Shown here piece by piece: positions 32,721 through 40,948 of a DNA stretch of 64,000 nucleotides; within the stretch, counting starts at the first letter, position 1, and each line of letters opens with the position of its first letter. The notes under the pieces were generated by a model that worked only from the letters and a program-made list of their open reading frames with translations, was not told where the DNA came from and did not search any database. The translations under genes were made by a program, and so were the position numbers. This stretch comes from Arsukibacterium perlucidum DSM 18276. Its GTDB lineage: Bacteria > Pseudomonadota > Gammaproteobacteria > Enterobacterales > Alteromonadaceae. Location of the stretch: positions 62,001-126,000 of the forward strand of contig NZ_KB907711.1 in assembly GCF_000382165.1 (NCBI RefSeq), read 5' to 3'.

Positions 32721-33947
32721 TCAGAACGGGATTTCCAGCTGAACGTTACCGCCGCCAAATTGCAGACTGTGCAGTTTAACACCAAGATTAATAACCATCC
32801 GGGCGCCGGTACTTTCTTTTAGCAGCACGGTCAGGTTAGGGTTGAATTTAGCTAATACGCCACTGTCAATTAACGGCTGATCAGTAAAACGTTGCAATTG
32901 TCCCCTTGCCGAGGCGTAACCCAGATACAAGGTGGGCCGCAAACTTATTCTGCGGCTGTATTGCCAGTGCAAGCCGGCGTAGGTGTAAAGTTCTCGCCGG
33001 TACTCCGCTGGCGCTGCGCCATTGGCAAAGCGGCTGTCCCGCTCATTCAGACTAAGTGCATGCACACCGTACCAGTAATCTAAGCCTGTTGGCTGATAAT
33101 GACGTAACTCAGCATTCAGCTGATAATAGCGACGTTGCATCGTTTGCATCTCAGCATTGCCAGCCAAAGCCTGCTGCTGGCGCTCTGCGTATTGGCCCTG
33201 CCCCTGAACTGTCAACTCAACATCGTTACGCAACTGCCGGTTCCAGCCCAGGCCGACAGCGTATTGCTCGTTGCTGTAAGCCAACTGCCGCTCTGCATCG
33301 TTAAATTCAGTTTTTAAATTCAGATTAGTAAAGCCATACAGCTGTTGCTGGCCTAACTGCCAGCCACCACTGGCATAAAGGGTAACGGGGTTAGTCTGAT
33401 AACTGTTTCCGGTGTAGGTTTTACTGTTATAAACCACGTCGGTAAAAACCACAGCTGATTTCAGCCAACTGCCATCAGCAAAGGGCTGATTTATTTCCAG
33501 CTGTAAATCCAGCTGGTCTTTCGCCCCTTGCACATCGCCCCACAGGCTGTATTCGGTAGCGTGATTCTGGCTGCGATAGCCCATACCAATTAACTGGCGG
33601 TCATAACGTCCGTCTAAATCTTCTGCCCGGCTAAACCTGACACCGGCAAAGGCCGGCATGTCAAAATCGACTGTTTTCTGCAAAACCGAATGGACAAAAA
33701 ATTCGCGGCTGCGGGTACTGCCGCCGGTGCCATACCAACCATCCTGCTGCCATAACGGGGCAAAAGGTTGCATTGGCACCGGGCTGAAACTCAGACGCTG
33801 CAAAAAACTTTCCAGATTGTAATCGAAATCCCGGCCCTGCAATTGCTGCAATCTGAAAGGTTCCGGGCCGTACCAACCCGAATAGGCTTGGACAGTAGTT
33901 GTCAGGGGTAGCATGCCAAGCGCAATTATCCGGGGTATTCTCTGCAT
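32721..33947 (-). CDS. Outer-membrane beta-barrel-like protein of unknown family
   Basis: 408 residues from the ATG at 33947, which opens a normal signal peptide (MQRIPRIIALGMLPLTTTVQA). The frame is open upstream to 34073, but those residues are a tetrapeptide repeat. The mature protein alternates polar and hydrophobic residues, is rich in Tyr, Gln and Trp, and ends in EIPF with a C-terminal Phe, all signs of an outer-membrane beta barrel; the count of strands suggests 14-16. It fits no family I can name. The true start is uncertain because no Shine-Dalgarno precedes any of the nested ATGs. Confidence 0.7.
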   Translation of the reverse strand: MQRIPRIIALGMLPLTTTVQAYSGWYGPEPFRLQQLQGRDFDYNLESFLQRLSFSPVPMQPFAPLWQQDGWYGTGGSTRSREFFVHSVLQKTVDFDMPAFAGVRFSRAEDLDGRYDRQLIGMGYRSQNHATEYSLWGDVQGAKDQLDLQLEINQPFADGSWLKSAVVFTDVVYNSKTYTGNSYQTNPVTLYASGGWQLGQQQLYGFTNLNLKTEFNDAERQLAYSNEQYAVGLGWNRQLRNDVELTVQGQGQYAERQQQALAGNAEMQTMQRRYYQLNAELRHYQPTGLDYWYGVHALSLNERDSRFANGAAPAEYRRELYTYAGLHWQYSRRISLRPTLYLGYASARGQLQRFTDQPLIDSGVLAKFNPNLTVLLKESTGARMVINLGVKLHSLQFGGGNVQLEIPF

Positions 33948-34020
33948 AATTTTTTGCATAGCTTTTTGCATAGCTTTCGGTATAGCTCTGGTTATAGTTT
34001 GCTGCATAGCGGTTTGCATC
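33938..34020 (-). repeat. 12-bp tandem repeat at the 5' end of the barrel gene
   Basis: Seven imperfect 12-bp units (consensus on + strand CTTTTTGCATAG) run from about 33938 to 34020. In the barrel frame they encode MQTA, MQQT, ITRA, IPKA, MQKA, MQKI and MQRI, so most units supply an in-frame ATG. Slippage would change leader length in steps of four codons without a frameshift. Confidence 0.82.
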
Positions 34021-34029
34021 ATCTGGCCT

Positions 34030-34044
34030 GAGTATAAAATACTC
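34030..34044. promoter_or_regulatory. Palindrome/promoter candidate of the barrel gene
   Basis: GAGTATAAAATACTC is a perfect 6+3+6 palindrome. On the - strand it contains TATTTT and TATACT, with TTGTCA 16 bp upstream of the former, a possible sigma-70 promoter; transcription would then start at or within the 12-bp repeats. Confidence 0.4.
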
Positions 34045-34206
34045 CAGCTTAGCGTACTGACAAGCAACTGCAAAGCCGCTGGTAGCAGCGGCTTCCTGCA
34101 TTCTGTTCTAATTTGTCGAACAAACCTGCCACTATTATCAGATAGCCGTTACCGGCACAGTTGGCTACAGTGTGAATAATATTCAATACTTCAACAGGAG
34201 TCTGAC

Positions 34207-35181
34207 ATGGGTTTACTGGTTAAAGGTAACTGGCAGGATAAATGGTACGACACCGACAGTAACGATGGTGAATTTAAACGCGAAAATGCCCAACTACGTA
34301 ACTGGATAACCGCCGATGGTAATGCCGGGCCAACCGGTGAAGCCGGTTTTAAAGCAGAGAAAGGTCGCTATCATTTGTATGTCTCACTGGCCTGCCCCTG
34401 GGCGCACCGCACCCTGATTTTTTTACAACTGAAAGACCTGACAGAGTATATCAGTGTGTCGGTGGTGAGCCCGGATATGCTGGAGCATGGCTGGGAGTTC
34501 GATAAAAATAACCACAGCTCTGGGGACAGTTTGTTTGACGCTGCCTACTTGCATCAGCTTTATACCCGCCATCAGGCTGACTACAGCGGTAGGGTTACCG
34601 TACCACTGTTATGGGATAAGCAGCAAAACCGGATTGTCAGCAATGAATCGGCAGATATTATCCGGATGCTTAACACGGCGTTTAATAAGCTTACCGGCAA
34701 TAACGACGATTTTTACCCGGCAGATTTACAACCACAAATTAATGAGGTTAACGAACTGGTTTACCACAACATCAATAACGGTGTGTACCGTTGTGGTTTC
34801 GCTACCAAACAGCATGCTTACGAGCAAGCCTATCAGCAATTATTTGCGGCACTTGATAAGGTTGAGTCGATTCTAAGTAAAAACCGCTACTTAACCGGAG
34901 AGTTAATTACCGAGGCAGACTGGCGGCTGTTTACTACTTTGATCCGCTTTGACGCCGTGTATCATGGCCACTTTAAGTGCAATAAACAGCGACTGGCAGA
35001 CTATCCAAATCTCTTTGGCTTTACCCGAGAGTTATATCAATGGCCCGGCGTGGCAGATACTGTGAATTTTTATCATATTAAACGCCACTATTACTTCAGT
35101 CACACCATGATCAACCCAAGCCAGGTGGTACCTGTCGGCCCGGAGCTGGATTATCTGGCAGCCCATCGGCGGGCTGATTAA
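34207..35181 (+). CDS. yqjG: Glutathionyl-hydroquinone reductase (YqjG family)
   Basis: 324 residues. A thioredoxin-like GST N-domain with catalytic Cys63 in SLACPWAHRTL, the same residue number as in E. coli YqjG, is followed by the helical GST C-domain (NRYLTGELITEADWRLFTTLIRFDAVY, then GFTRELYQWPGV). The motif HTMINPSQVVPVGP near the C-terminus is diagnostic. The enzyme reduces glutathionyl-hydroquinones to hydroquinones with glutathione. AGGAG is 6 nt before the ATG. Single gene. Confidence 0.95.
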   Translation: MGLLVKGNWQDKWYDTDSNDGEFKRENAQLRNWITADGNAGPTGEAGFKAEKGRYHLYVSLACPWAHRTLIFLQLKDLTEYISVSVVSPDMLEHGWEFDKNNHSSGDSLFDAAYLHQLYTRHQADYSGRVTVPLLWDKQQNRIVSNESADIIRMLNTAFNKLTGNNDDFYPADLQPQINEVNELVYHNINNGVYRCGFATKQHAYEQAYQQLFAALDKVESILSKNRYLTGELITEADWRLFTTLIRFDAVYHGHFKCNKQRLADYPNLFGFTRELYQWPGVADTVNFYHIKRHYYFSHTMINPSQVVPVGPELDYLAAHRRAD

Positions 35182-35316
35182 CAATGATTCGCTGTGTATA
35201 ATATTTGATTAATAAAATCTAAAGAAGGCGCTATACTTTTTATATGATGTCATTCGGTTTTGCCATCAAAACGTACTTTCGTTAATTGGCCAGTCCTTAA
35301 ATTAGAGTGGGGCATT

Positions 35317-36102
35317 ATGCAAACCACCGGAATTGTTACCCGCACAAATAAAGGTGCGAAGTATTTGCTGTTAGCCAGCATGTGGATACTCGGGTTTAGT
35401 GGCGATATTAAAGCACAAACCCTGCGTATCGCCGTGCCCGATTACCCGCCTTATACTTACGTACAGGACAAAAAAATTGCAGGCGAAGGTTTTGAGGCCT
35501 TTGATAGCATTATGGCTGAGCTCGGCGTTGCCTACCGCGCAGAGGCGGTGCAGCACTTTGGTCGCTCGTTAATTGATATGGAAAATAACCTGCTTGATGC
35601 CTTACTACTGGCAACCGAAAGCCCGGAGCGCAGTGCGCTTGCCGAGTATTCTGCTCCATTATTTTTTACCGACTGGGCCTGGGTGTGGCTGACAAATCGG
35701 CAAGATATTAAGCCGGATAGCGAACAGTTTAAACAAACCGCTGTCGTCTCTGCACAAATGAACAGCAATATTTATCGCTGGTTAGCGCTGCAGGCATATC
35801 AGATCACCCCGGGAACCAGTGATATCAGAGGGTTGTTTAACCTGCTGAACCACGGCCGGGTCGATGCCATTATGCTACCTGCTTTAACCGCAACCACGGT
35901 AATCAACAACAACCAGCTGGATAAAACCCGCTACAAAATCCATAAACATATTCAACTGCCCTATGGCATTTACATCAGCAAAGCCTATCTTGTCGAAAAT
36001 CCGGAATTTATGACAAAACTTAACGAGGCTATCGCACAGTACAATGCCAACATATCGGCAGCAGCAAAAAGTAAAGCCAAAACCGCGTCCCCGGAAAATT
36101 GA
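35317..36102 (+). CDS. Periplasmic solute-binding protein-like (SBP family 3)
   Basis: 261 residues from ATG 35317 (GTGGGG upstream); an upstream ATG at 35260 would place 19 residues before the signal peptide. After a Sec signal ending near IKAQ come TLRIAVPDYPPYTYVQDKKIAGEGFEAFDSIMAELGV, the opening of family-3 binding proteins (amino-acid type), two alpha/beta lobes and a closing helix. No transporter permease or ATPase gene is nearby, so it may be an orphan sensor-like binding protein, as is common in Alteromonadales. Ligand unknown. A terminator hairpin follows at 36142. Confidence 0.88.
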   Translation: MQTTGIVTRTNKGAKYLLLASMWILGFSGDIKAQTLRIAVPDYPPYTYVQDKKIAGEGFEAFDSIMAELGVAYRAEAVQHFGRSLIDMENNLLDALLLATESPERSALAEYSAPLFFTDWAWVWLTNRQDIKPDSEQFKQTAVVSAQMNSNIYRWLALQAYQITPGTSDIRGLFNLLNHGRVDAIMLPALTATTVINNNQLDKTRYKIHKHIQLPYGIYISKAYLVENPEFMTKLNEAIAQYNANISAAAKSKAKTASPEN

Positions 36103-36138
36103 CGTTCAACTGAGATAAACCATATACAACATAGTTGC

Positions 36139-36171
36139 AAAAACAGGCTTTGCTGTCGCAAAGCCTGTTAT
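36139..36171. terminator. Terminator between convergent genes
   Basis: AACAGGCTTTG-ctgtcg-CAAAGCCTGTT (36142-36169), an 11-bp perfect stem. The A run on the left gives a T run for the - strand, so it chiefly serves the lipase transcript and probably acts in both directions. Confidence 0.8.
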
Positions 36172-36194
36172 CTCTGGATGCTGCTTGAATGGGG

Positions 36195-36896
36195 TTATTT
36201 AATTAAGTTGTACTGTTGCGCTGCAGTATCCGTTTGCAGACCAAAATGGCCTAAAGCGAAGGTATAAGTGGCGTTTTCACCCCAGATACGGCTGCTGTGC
36301 ACGCCATAGACCAGACAGCTGCCGCTGGAACATACCACTTGATCAATATTGCTTTTAATTGAATAAACCCGCTGACCAAACCGCACCCCGTAAATACTGT
36401 CTAAAAATGGGCTGGAAACAGACAGACCTGCACTGCCGCAGGTAGAATTCCAGACATTAAACGGATATACACCACAGCTTAACAAGCCCCGAAAAGCACC
36501 CGCAACGCCAACAAAAGCATCAACCTGTGAAGCAACACCCAGCTTGTCTATTTGCTGTGCAGCCAGGGTTGCGCCCATTGAGTGGCCAATAACATCAATT
36601 TTACCGGTGCAAGAGTTATTAAGGGCCGAAATGATGGCATTGCGCACCGGTGTTTCCTCACTGCCGTTGTGATCATTGCAGGCGGCACAGGTTTTTGAAC
36701 CCCAGTTTGGCCGGTAAATGTCGGCTGCCTGGTAACCTTTGCTGCGCAAATAATTGTAGGTATTGTTCCAGCTACTCGGGCTGGCTGTATTGCCATGCAC
36801 CAGCACGACGGCATCAACACAGGCTTGCACTTTGGCAGCTAACATCAGCGCCACACCGGCGCTCAGTAACAGTAAGATTTTTTTTATTGTTGTCAT
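36195..36896 (-). CDS. Secreted triacylglycerol lipase, class 2 (EstA-like)
   Basis: 233 residues. A Sec signal peptide (1-25, AAKVQA) precedes VVLVHGNTASPSSW (oxyanion loop) and IDVIGHSMGATLAA with nucleophile Ser106. The paired Cys residues (CAAC around 70-73, and others at 25, 96, 140, 151) suggest disulfides, as in lipase-2 family enzymes from gram-negatives and Bacillus. Predicted extracellular esterase or lipase for short to medium acyl chains. The 5' side has AAGGAG before the ATG. It converges on the binding-protein gene across a shared terminator. Confidence 0.9.
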   Translation of the reverse strand: MTTIKKILLLLSAGVALMLAAKVQACVDAVVLVHGNTASPSSWNNTYNYLRSKGYQAADIYRPNWGSKTCAACNDHNGSEETPVRNAIISALNNSCTGKIDVIGHSMGATLAAQQIDKLGVASQVDAFVGVAGAFRGLLSCGVYPFNVWNSTCGSAGLSVSSPFLDSIYGVRFGQRVYSIKSNIDQVVCSSGSCLVYGVHSSRIWGENATYTFALGHFGLQTDTAAQQYNLIK

Positions 36897-36996
36897 CAGT
36901 AACTCCTTGGTTAGGTCACCGACAACATAGACAGCTGCTTAAATTTCAACCATAACACTTTAGTGCTAACACCAGGCCCGGGCCCATTGCTGCCGG

Positions 36997-37410
36997 CTAA
37001 AAGCCGGAGCCGGGCTGCTTTAAAAATTCAAGTTCTTCGTTGGTTGATGCTCTGCCCAAAATGGCATTACGATGCGGATAGCGGCCAAAACGAACAATAA
37101 TCTGTTTATGCTTTAGCTCAAACTAGTAATTGCTATCCGGCGCATGTTCCCGGTAAAGCTGTTCGGCCAGAGTATGGATAACCTTCGACTCACTATGCAT
37201 ATAAGGTAATAGCAAGAAGCTGCGTTGATCTGCCGTTAGTTGCTTTAGCGCTCCGGCAGCTACAGCTTCCTGCGCTAATGCTAACGCCATAGCATCCTGC
37301 GCAAAGGCCGCTGCAGTATCACGAAAAATATTGCGGGAAAACTGATCGAGCACAATAATTTCGGCTAAGCGGCCGCTGGCATTAGTATCACTGCTTAATA
37401 TGTCGGCAGC
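36997..37410 (-). pseudogene. Decayed DUF924 gene (5' truncated, in-frame amber codon)
   Basis: Reading right to left, RLAEIIVLDQFSRNIFRDTAAAFAQDA... LLPYMHSESKVIH is the DUF924 signature, but the frame hits TAG at 37125-37123 after HAPDSNY. The same frame then continues with FELKHKQIIVRFGRYPHRNAILGRAST and ends at 36999-36997, which is the normal DUF924 C-terminus. On the other side the first about 40 residues of the family (WF motif region) are missing: the sequence before LSSDTNASGRLAE is not family-like and runs into the next gene's leader. So the gene is broken twice. DUF924 function is unknown. Confidence 0.85.
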
Positions 37411-37474
37411 TAGGCTGCTGTAACAGGATAATGGTACACTGTCCGGGCAAATTTACTAACCTGCAGAGAGAGCA

Positions 37475-37894
37475 ATGCGTTTGTTTATCCGTTTATTTTT
37501 TCGTTTAATCCGGCTGATTTTAACCCCTTTTATGCTACTGACAGAATGGCTGACCACTCCCAAAGCTATGATACGAAGCCCGGAGCAACAGGCTGAGGTT
37601 AATGCCGCTTGCCAGCAATTGGCGTTATATCAGTTTTCAGCCTGCCCGTTTTGTATAAAAGTACGTAAAGAAATGGCCCGGCTGGGGCTTGATATAGAAA
37701 AACGCGACGCCCGGCACAACGCATCGCACAGGAACGACCTGCAAAATGGCGGAGGCCGGGTGAAAGTACCCTGCCTGCGGATTACCGCGACCACCTCTGA
37801 AACTGCTCCTGAACGTACCGGGCAATGGCTATATGAATCAGACGATATAATCCGCTATTTGCGCCAGCGGTTCGCTGGTAATACGCCGACATAA
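37475..37894 (+). CDS. Membrane-anchored glutaredoxin
   Basis: 139 residues. A strongly basic, hydrophobic N-terminus (RLFIRLFFRLIRLILTPFMLL) anchors the protein, then a glutaredoxin domain with CPFC (about residue 57-60) in QFSACPFCIKVRKEMARLGL, a VPCLRI cis-proline loop and a C-terminal helix (DDIIRYLRQRF). Such anchored glutaredoxins are found in many Alteromonadales next to unrelated genes. It likely reduces disulfides or glutathione adducts at the membrane face. GAGAG precedes the start. Confidence 0.9.
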   Translation: MRLFIRLFFRLIRLILTPFMLLTEWLTTPKAMIRSPEQQAEVNAACQQLALYQFSACPFCIKVRKEMARLGLDIEKRDARHNASHRNDLQNGGGRVKVPCLRITATTSETAPERTGQWLYESDDIIRYLRQRFAGNTPT

Positions 37895-37900
37895 AAAGCG

Positions 37901-39133
37901 CTATCTGGTTAAGATAACCAGCACGCCACTCCAGTCTAAGCCCCGGCTTTTGCCAGCCTGGGGCGCAATTTCTACCCCGCAATAAAACCCCAGCAACGGA
38001 ATTCTGGCTTCATTTAATAAGCGCTGCACTTCCCTGGCGTCTTCCTGATCAGGCTCATTTGCCGAGGCCGGATCAAAGCGGGCGATGCGGCCAGCGCAAT
38101 CCATATAAAGCGCAAACAACGGTTGCCTGCCTTCCTGTTTTATTTGTTTGAGCAACGCTTCTGTGCTGGTTCTGGCAGACGCTCTGCTCAGGGCCGGACT
38201 GCGGCGCATTAACTGAATTTGCATGCCCTCGTGCAGATCGGGCTCAAATAAAATAATGCCTTCGTCATTAGGTAATACGCCGCTGACCAGGCGATTACTG
38301 AAATCGTGCTCAACCGATATACCTGCTGTATTGTTTGGGATCCCCAGACAAAGCTGGCTTACCGGTGAACGACTTCGCCAGTTGCTATTGCCATAAGCCT
38401 GATCAATAACCTGCACGGCTGGTTTGCCATCAAGCGTATATAAAAACTGACCGAAAATACCGGTTATGGTGTAGCGCTGACTGCTTAATGGCTGACAACC
38501 ATGCATGACCCCAATGTAACAGCGTAAATTGCCACCAAACACCAGTGCGCTGGCACTTTGCTGAGCAATGCTTTTACCACAGAATTGCTGGGTATGACCA
38601 AAGCCATGATCGCCAAGCAAGCCGGCACCGGCAATCGGCACTGCCGCTTTTAAATTCAGCTCTAAGCCCCTTAACAGTGGTGCAGAGGGATTCATTACCG
38701 GCGCCACATTTGCTGAGCCGGAAAACTTAATGGAATCGTAAAGCAATAATAACAAACTGGCGTCAGGCATCACCGGTAGCGCTGCAGCTAATTGCTCACC
38801 GGCATTAAACGGGCTGTTAAATAAGCCAGTGGCTACTGCCATCTGACAATAATTATCCTGGAACTTTAATACCGCAACAGCAGCCGGATTGCCCTGATAG
38901 GACAAATGCCAGTTGGTGATAACACCGATAGCAGAGCCACCAAATATATTGACATCCTGTCCCAGCACTGCACGCAGGCCGCGGTAAAAAGCCTGATGAT
39001 CCAGGGCGCCACTGCAAAACGCCAGTACCAAATCTGCCTCGGCAAAAGCTGCTTGCGCCAAAGCACTTTGCGCGGCTTGTTTACCCGCAGCAAAGGCATC
39101 GTCACAATTACTGTATCCTAATCCAACTTTCAT
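37901..39133 (-). CDS. FIST-domain sensor protein
   Basis: 410 residues with a FIST-N domain (LGYSNCDDAFAAGKQAAQSAL, AFCSGALDHQAFYRGL, GGSAIGVITN) and a FIST-C domain (about 250-390; LGIPN and GIILFEPDLHEGMQIQLMRRS, ending ALYMDCAGRIARFDP, LLGFYCGVEIAPQ). FIST proteins are thought to bind small ligands such as amino acids in signal transduction. Here no kinase, cyclase or receptor domain is fused, so the partner is elsewhere. GAGGGATT precedes the ATG. It is divergent from the PBP4B-like gene, and converges with the glutaredoxin gene 6 bp away. Confidence 0.9.
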   Translation of the reverse strand: MKVGLGYSNCDDAFAAGKQAAQSALAQAAFAEADLVLAFCSGALDHQAFYRGLRAVLGQDVNIFGGSAIGVITNWHLSYQGNPAAVAVLKFQDNYCQMAVATGLFNSPFNAGEQLAAALPVMPDASLLLLLYDSIKFSGSANVAPVMNPSAPLLRGLELNLKAAVPIAGAGLLGDHGFGHTQQFCGKSIAQQSASALVFGGNLRCYIGVMHGCQPLSSQRYTITGIFGQFLYTLDGKPAVQVIDQAYGNSNWRSRSPVSQLCLGIPNNTAGISVEHDFSNRLVSGVLPNDEGIILFEPDLHEGMQIQLMRRSPALSRASARTSTEALLKQIKQEGRQPLFALYMDCAGRIARFDPASANEPDQEDAREVQRLLNEARIPLLGFYCGVEIAPQAGKSRGLDWSGVLVILTR

Positions 39134-39310
39134 AATCCCTCATACTGCTGGCAAATTCGCTTTTCCAGAACGGTTACGAATATTACACAGTATTAACTAT
39201 TGCAGGAATAACTTAAACAACAAGATTTCGGGTTTTTACACTAACTTGGTATAGTGAATCCATTCTGAACAGATAACATGTTTGCGGCCCACCGCCGTCA
39301 AGGTACTCAG

Positions 39311-40945
39311 ATGCGGTTTATTTTCCTCCTGATGTTACTGACACTGACCAGCTGTGCAACTGCGCCTTTCGCAGTGCATTATCCGCCGGCACAACTGTTA
39401 ACTGCTGCCGAGCAACTGGCGATGGCAGAGCAAGCTGGCCAGCACTTTGTGCAGTGGCCAGAGCAGCGTAGTAGCCGGCAAGGTGTCAATAACCGGCGCT
39501 TGTTTAGCAGCTGGCAGGGCCAGGGCATTCTGTTAATTGACCTGCAACAGGCAGAGGCAGCAACGATAGCGATCAACGGCCAGCCGCTCCGTCTGCAGCG
39601 GCCAGCGCATGGCCAACCTTTTAAAATTGACATTTCGCCCTATACCCGCAACGATAGTAACCAGTTACAGTTAGTATCATTACAGCCAGCGACAGCCCGG
39701 CTGACCATTGCAGTACCCTACCCCGAACTTAAGCAACAAGCGCAGCAAACCACCAAACATACCCGGAAGTTCAGTAAAGTTGATCAGCTAATCGCTGAAG
39801 AAGTTGCCGCTGGTTTTCCGGGCGCCGTGTTATTGGTGGTGAAAGATGGCCGGATCATTAAAGAAACCGCTTATGGTTATGCTCTGCGTTATCAGACAAA
39901 CGGCAGCGAGCTGGCTAAACCAGAACCAATGCAAACCAGCACCTTATTTGATATTGCCTCTAATACCAAAATGTATGCAACAACCTATGCGGCGATGCAG
40001 CTGGTCAGCAGCGGCATGCTGGATATAAACCGGCCACTGACCGATTATTTGCCTGAGTATCTGGCTGATGGCCGCGAGCTACGCCTGGTCAGCGATTTGC
40101 TTTATCACACCAGTGGCTATGCACCAGAAGTGCATTTTCATCGCCCTGACAACAGCAATGGCCCGTTGTTTTACTCCCTTAATAAGGCCTATACCGACCA
40201 GTTGTTGCTTAGCCAGGTGCCATTTAGCGGTGACCGCGCGACAACAGCACGCTATAGCGATGTAAACTTTATGCTGCTGGGCCTGCTGATTGAACGCCTG
40301 ACTGCCATGCCATTGGATCAATACCTGGAAAAGCAGTTTTACCGGCCACTTGGCTTAAATAATCTGATGTTTAATCCACTGCAACAAGGTGTAGCACCGG
40401 GCCGGATTGCTGCCACTGAACTTGATGGCAACAGCCGCGGGGGCCGGGTCAGTTTTCCGGCTAACCGGCAGGGTGTGCTGCGCGGCCAGGTCCACGATGA
40501 AAAAGCGTTTCATGCGTTGCAAGGGGTAGCCGGCCATGCCGGCCTGTTCGCCAGTGCCCGCGATCTGGCGGTACTTATGAGTGTGGTTGCCCAGCAAGGC
40601 GGTTATGGCTGGCAGCGCTTTTTCAGCCCGGCAGTGGTGCAACAATTTACCCGGCCATCAGGTTATGATCATCGCTTTGGCATGGGTTGGCGTACCGCCG
40701 CCGGCGGCGATTTAAGCTGGCATTTTGGCGCTTATGCCAGTAATTATGCCTATGGCCATACCGGCTGGACCGGCACGGCCACCCTGATCGATCCGGCGCA
40801 TAATTTAATGGTGGTGCTGCTGACTAACAAAAAGCATAGCCCCATTACCGACAGTGGCACCAGCTATGAATTCGCGGGCGATAGTTTTGAAACAGGCCGC
40901 TATGGCACCATTATGACCCTGATTTACGAAGCTGTGCTGCAGTAG
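39311..40945 (+). CDS. Serine hydrolase of the PBP4B/YfeW type, lipoprotein
   Basis: 544 residues from ATG 39311 (AAGG 8 nt upstream); an ATG at 39278 adds only an unrelated 11-residue leader. Lipoprotein signal MRFIFLLMLLTLTSC, a small beta domain (about 55-140), then a class C beta-lactamase-fold domain with SNTK at 217-220, YSDVN near 315 and GHTGW near 482. YfeW in E. coli has the same layout and weak DD-carboxypeptidase activity. It is probably a periplasmic peptidoglycan or esterase enzyme anchored in a membrane. Unrelated to the cassette-encoded hydrolase beyond the shared fold. Confidence 0.88.
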   Translation: MRFIFLLMLLTLTSCATAPFAVHYPPAQLLTAAEQLAMAEQAGQHFVQWPEQRSSRQGVNNRRLFSSWQGQGILLIDLQQAEAATIAINGQPLRLQRPAHGQPFKIDISPYTRNDSNQLQLVSLQPATARLTIAVPYPELKQQAQQTTKHTRKFSKVDQLIAEEVAAGFPGAVLLVVKDGRIIKETAYGYALRYQTNGSELAKPEPMQTSTLFDIASNTKMYATTYAAMQLVSSGMLDINRPLTDYLPEYLADGRELRLVSDLLYHTSGYAPEVHFHRPDNSNGPLFYSLNKAYTDQLLLSQVPFSGDRATTARYSDVNFMLLGLLIERLTAMPLDQYLEKQFYRPLGLNNLMFNPLQQGVAPGRIAATELDGNSRGGRVSFPANRQGVLRGQVHDEKAFHALQGVAGHAGLFASARDLAVLMSVVAQQGGYGWQRFFSPAVVQQFTRPSGYDHRFGMGWRTAAGGDLSWHFGAYASNYAYGHTGWTGTATLIDPAHNLMVVLLTNKKHSPITDSGTSYEFAGDSFETGRYGTIMTLIYEAVLQ

Positions 40946-40948
40946 CCT

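Noticed and set aside
33661-34101. 146-codon - strand ORF over the barrel gene's 5' end
   Set aside because: It is in another frame of the same repeat region, and its product shows no domain; the barrel frame carries the signal peptide and beta pattern.
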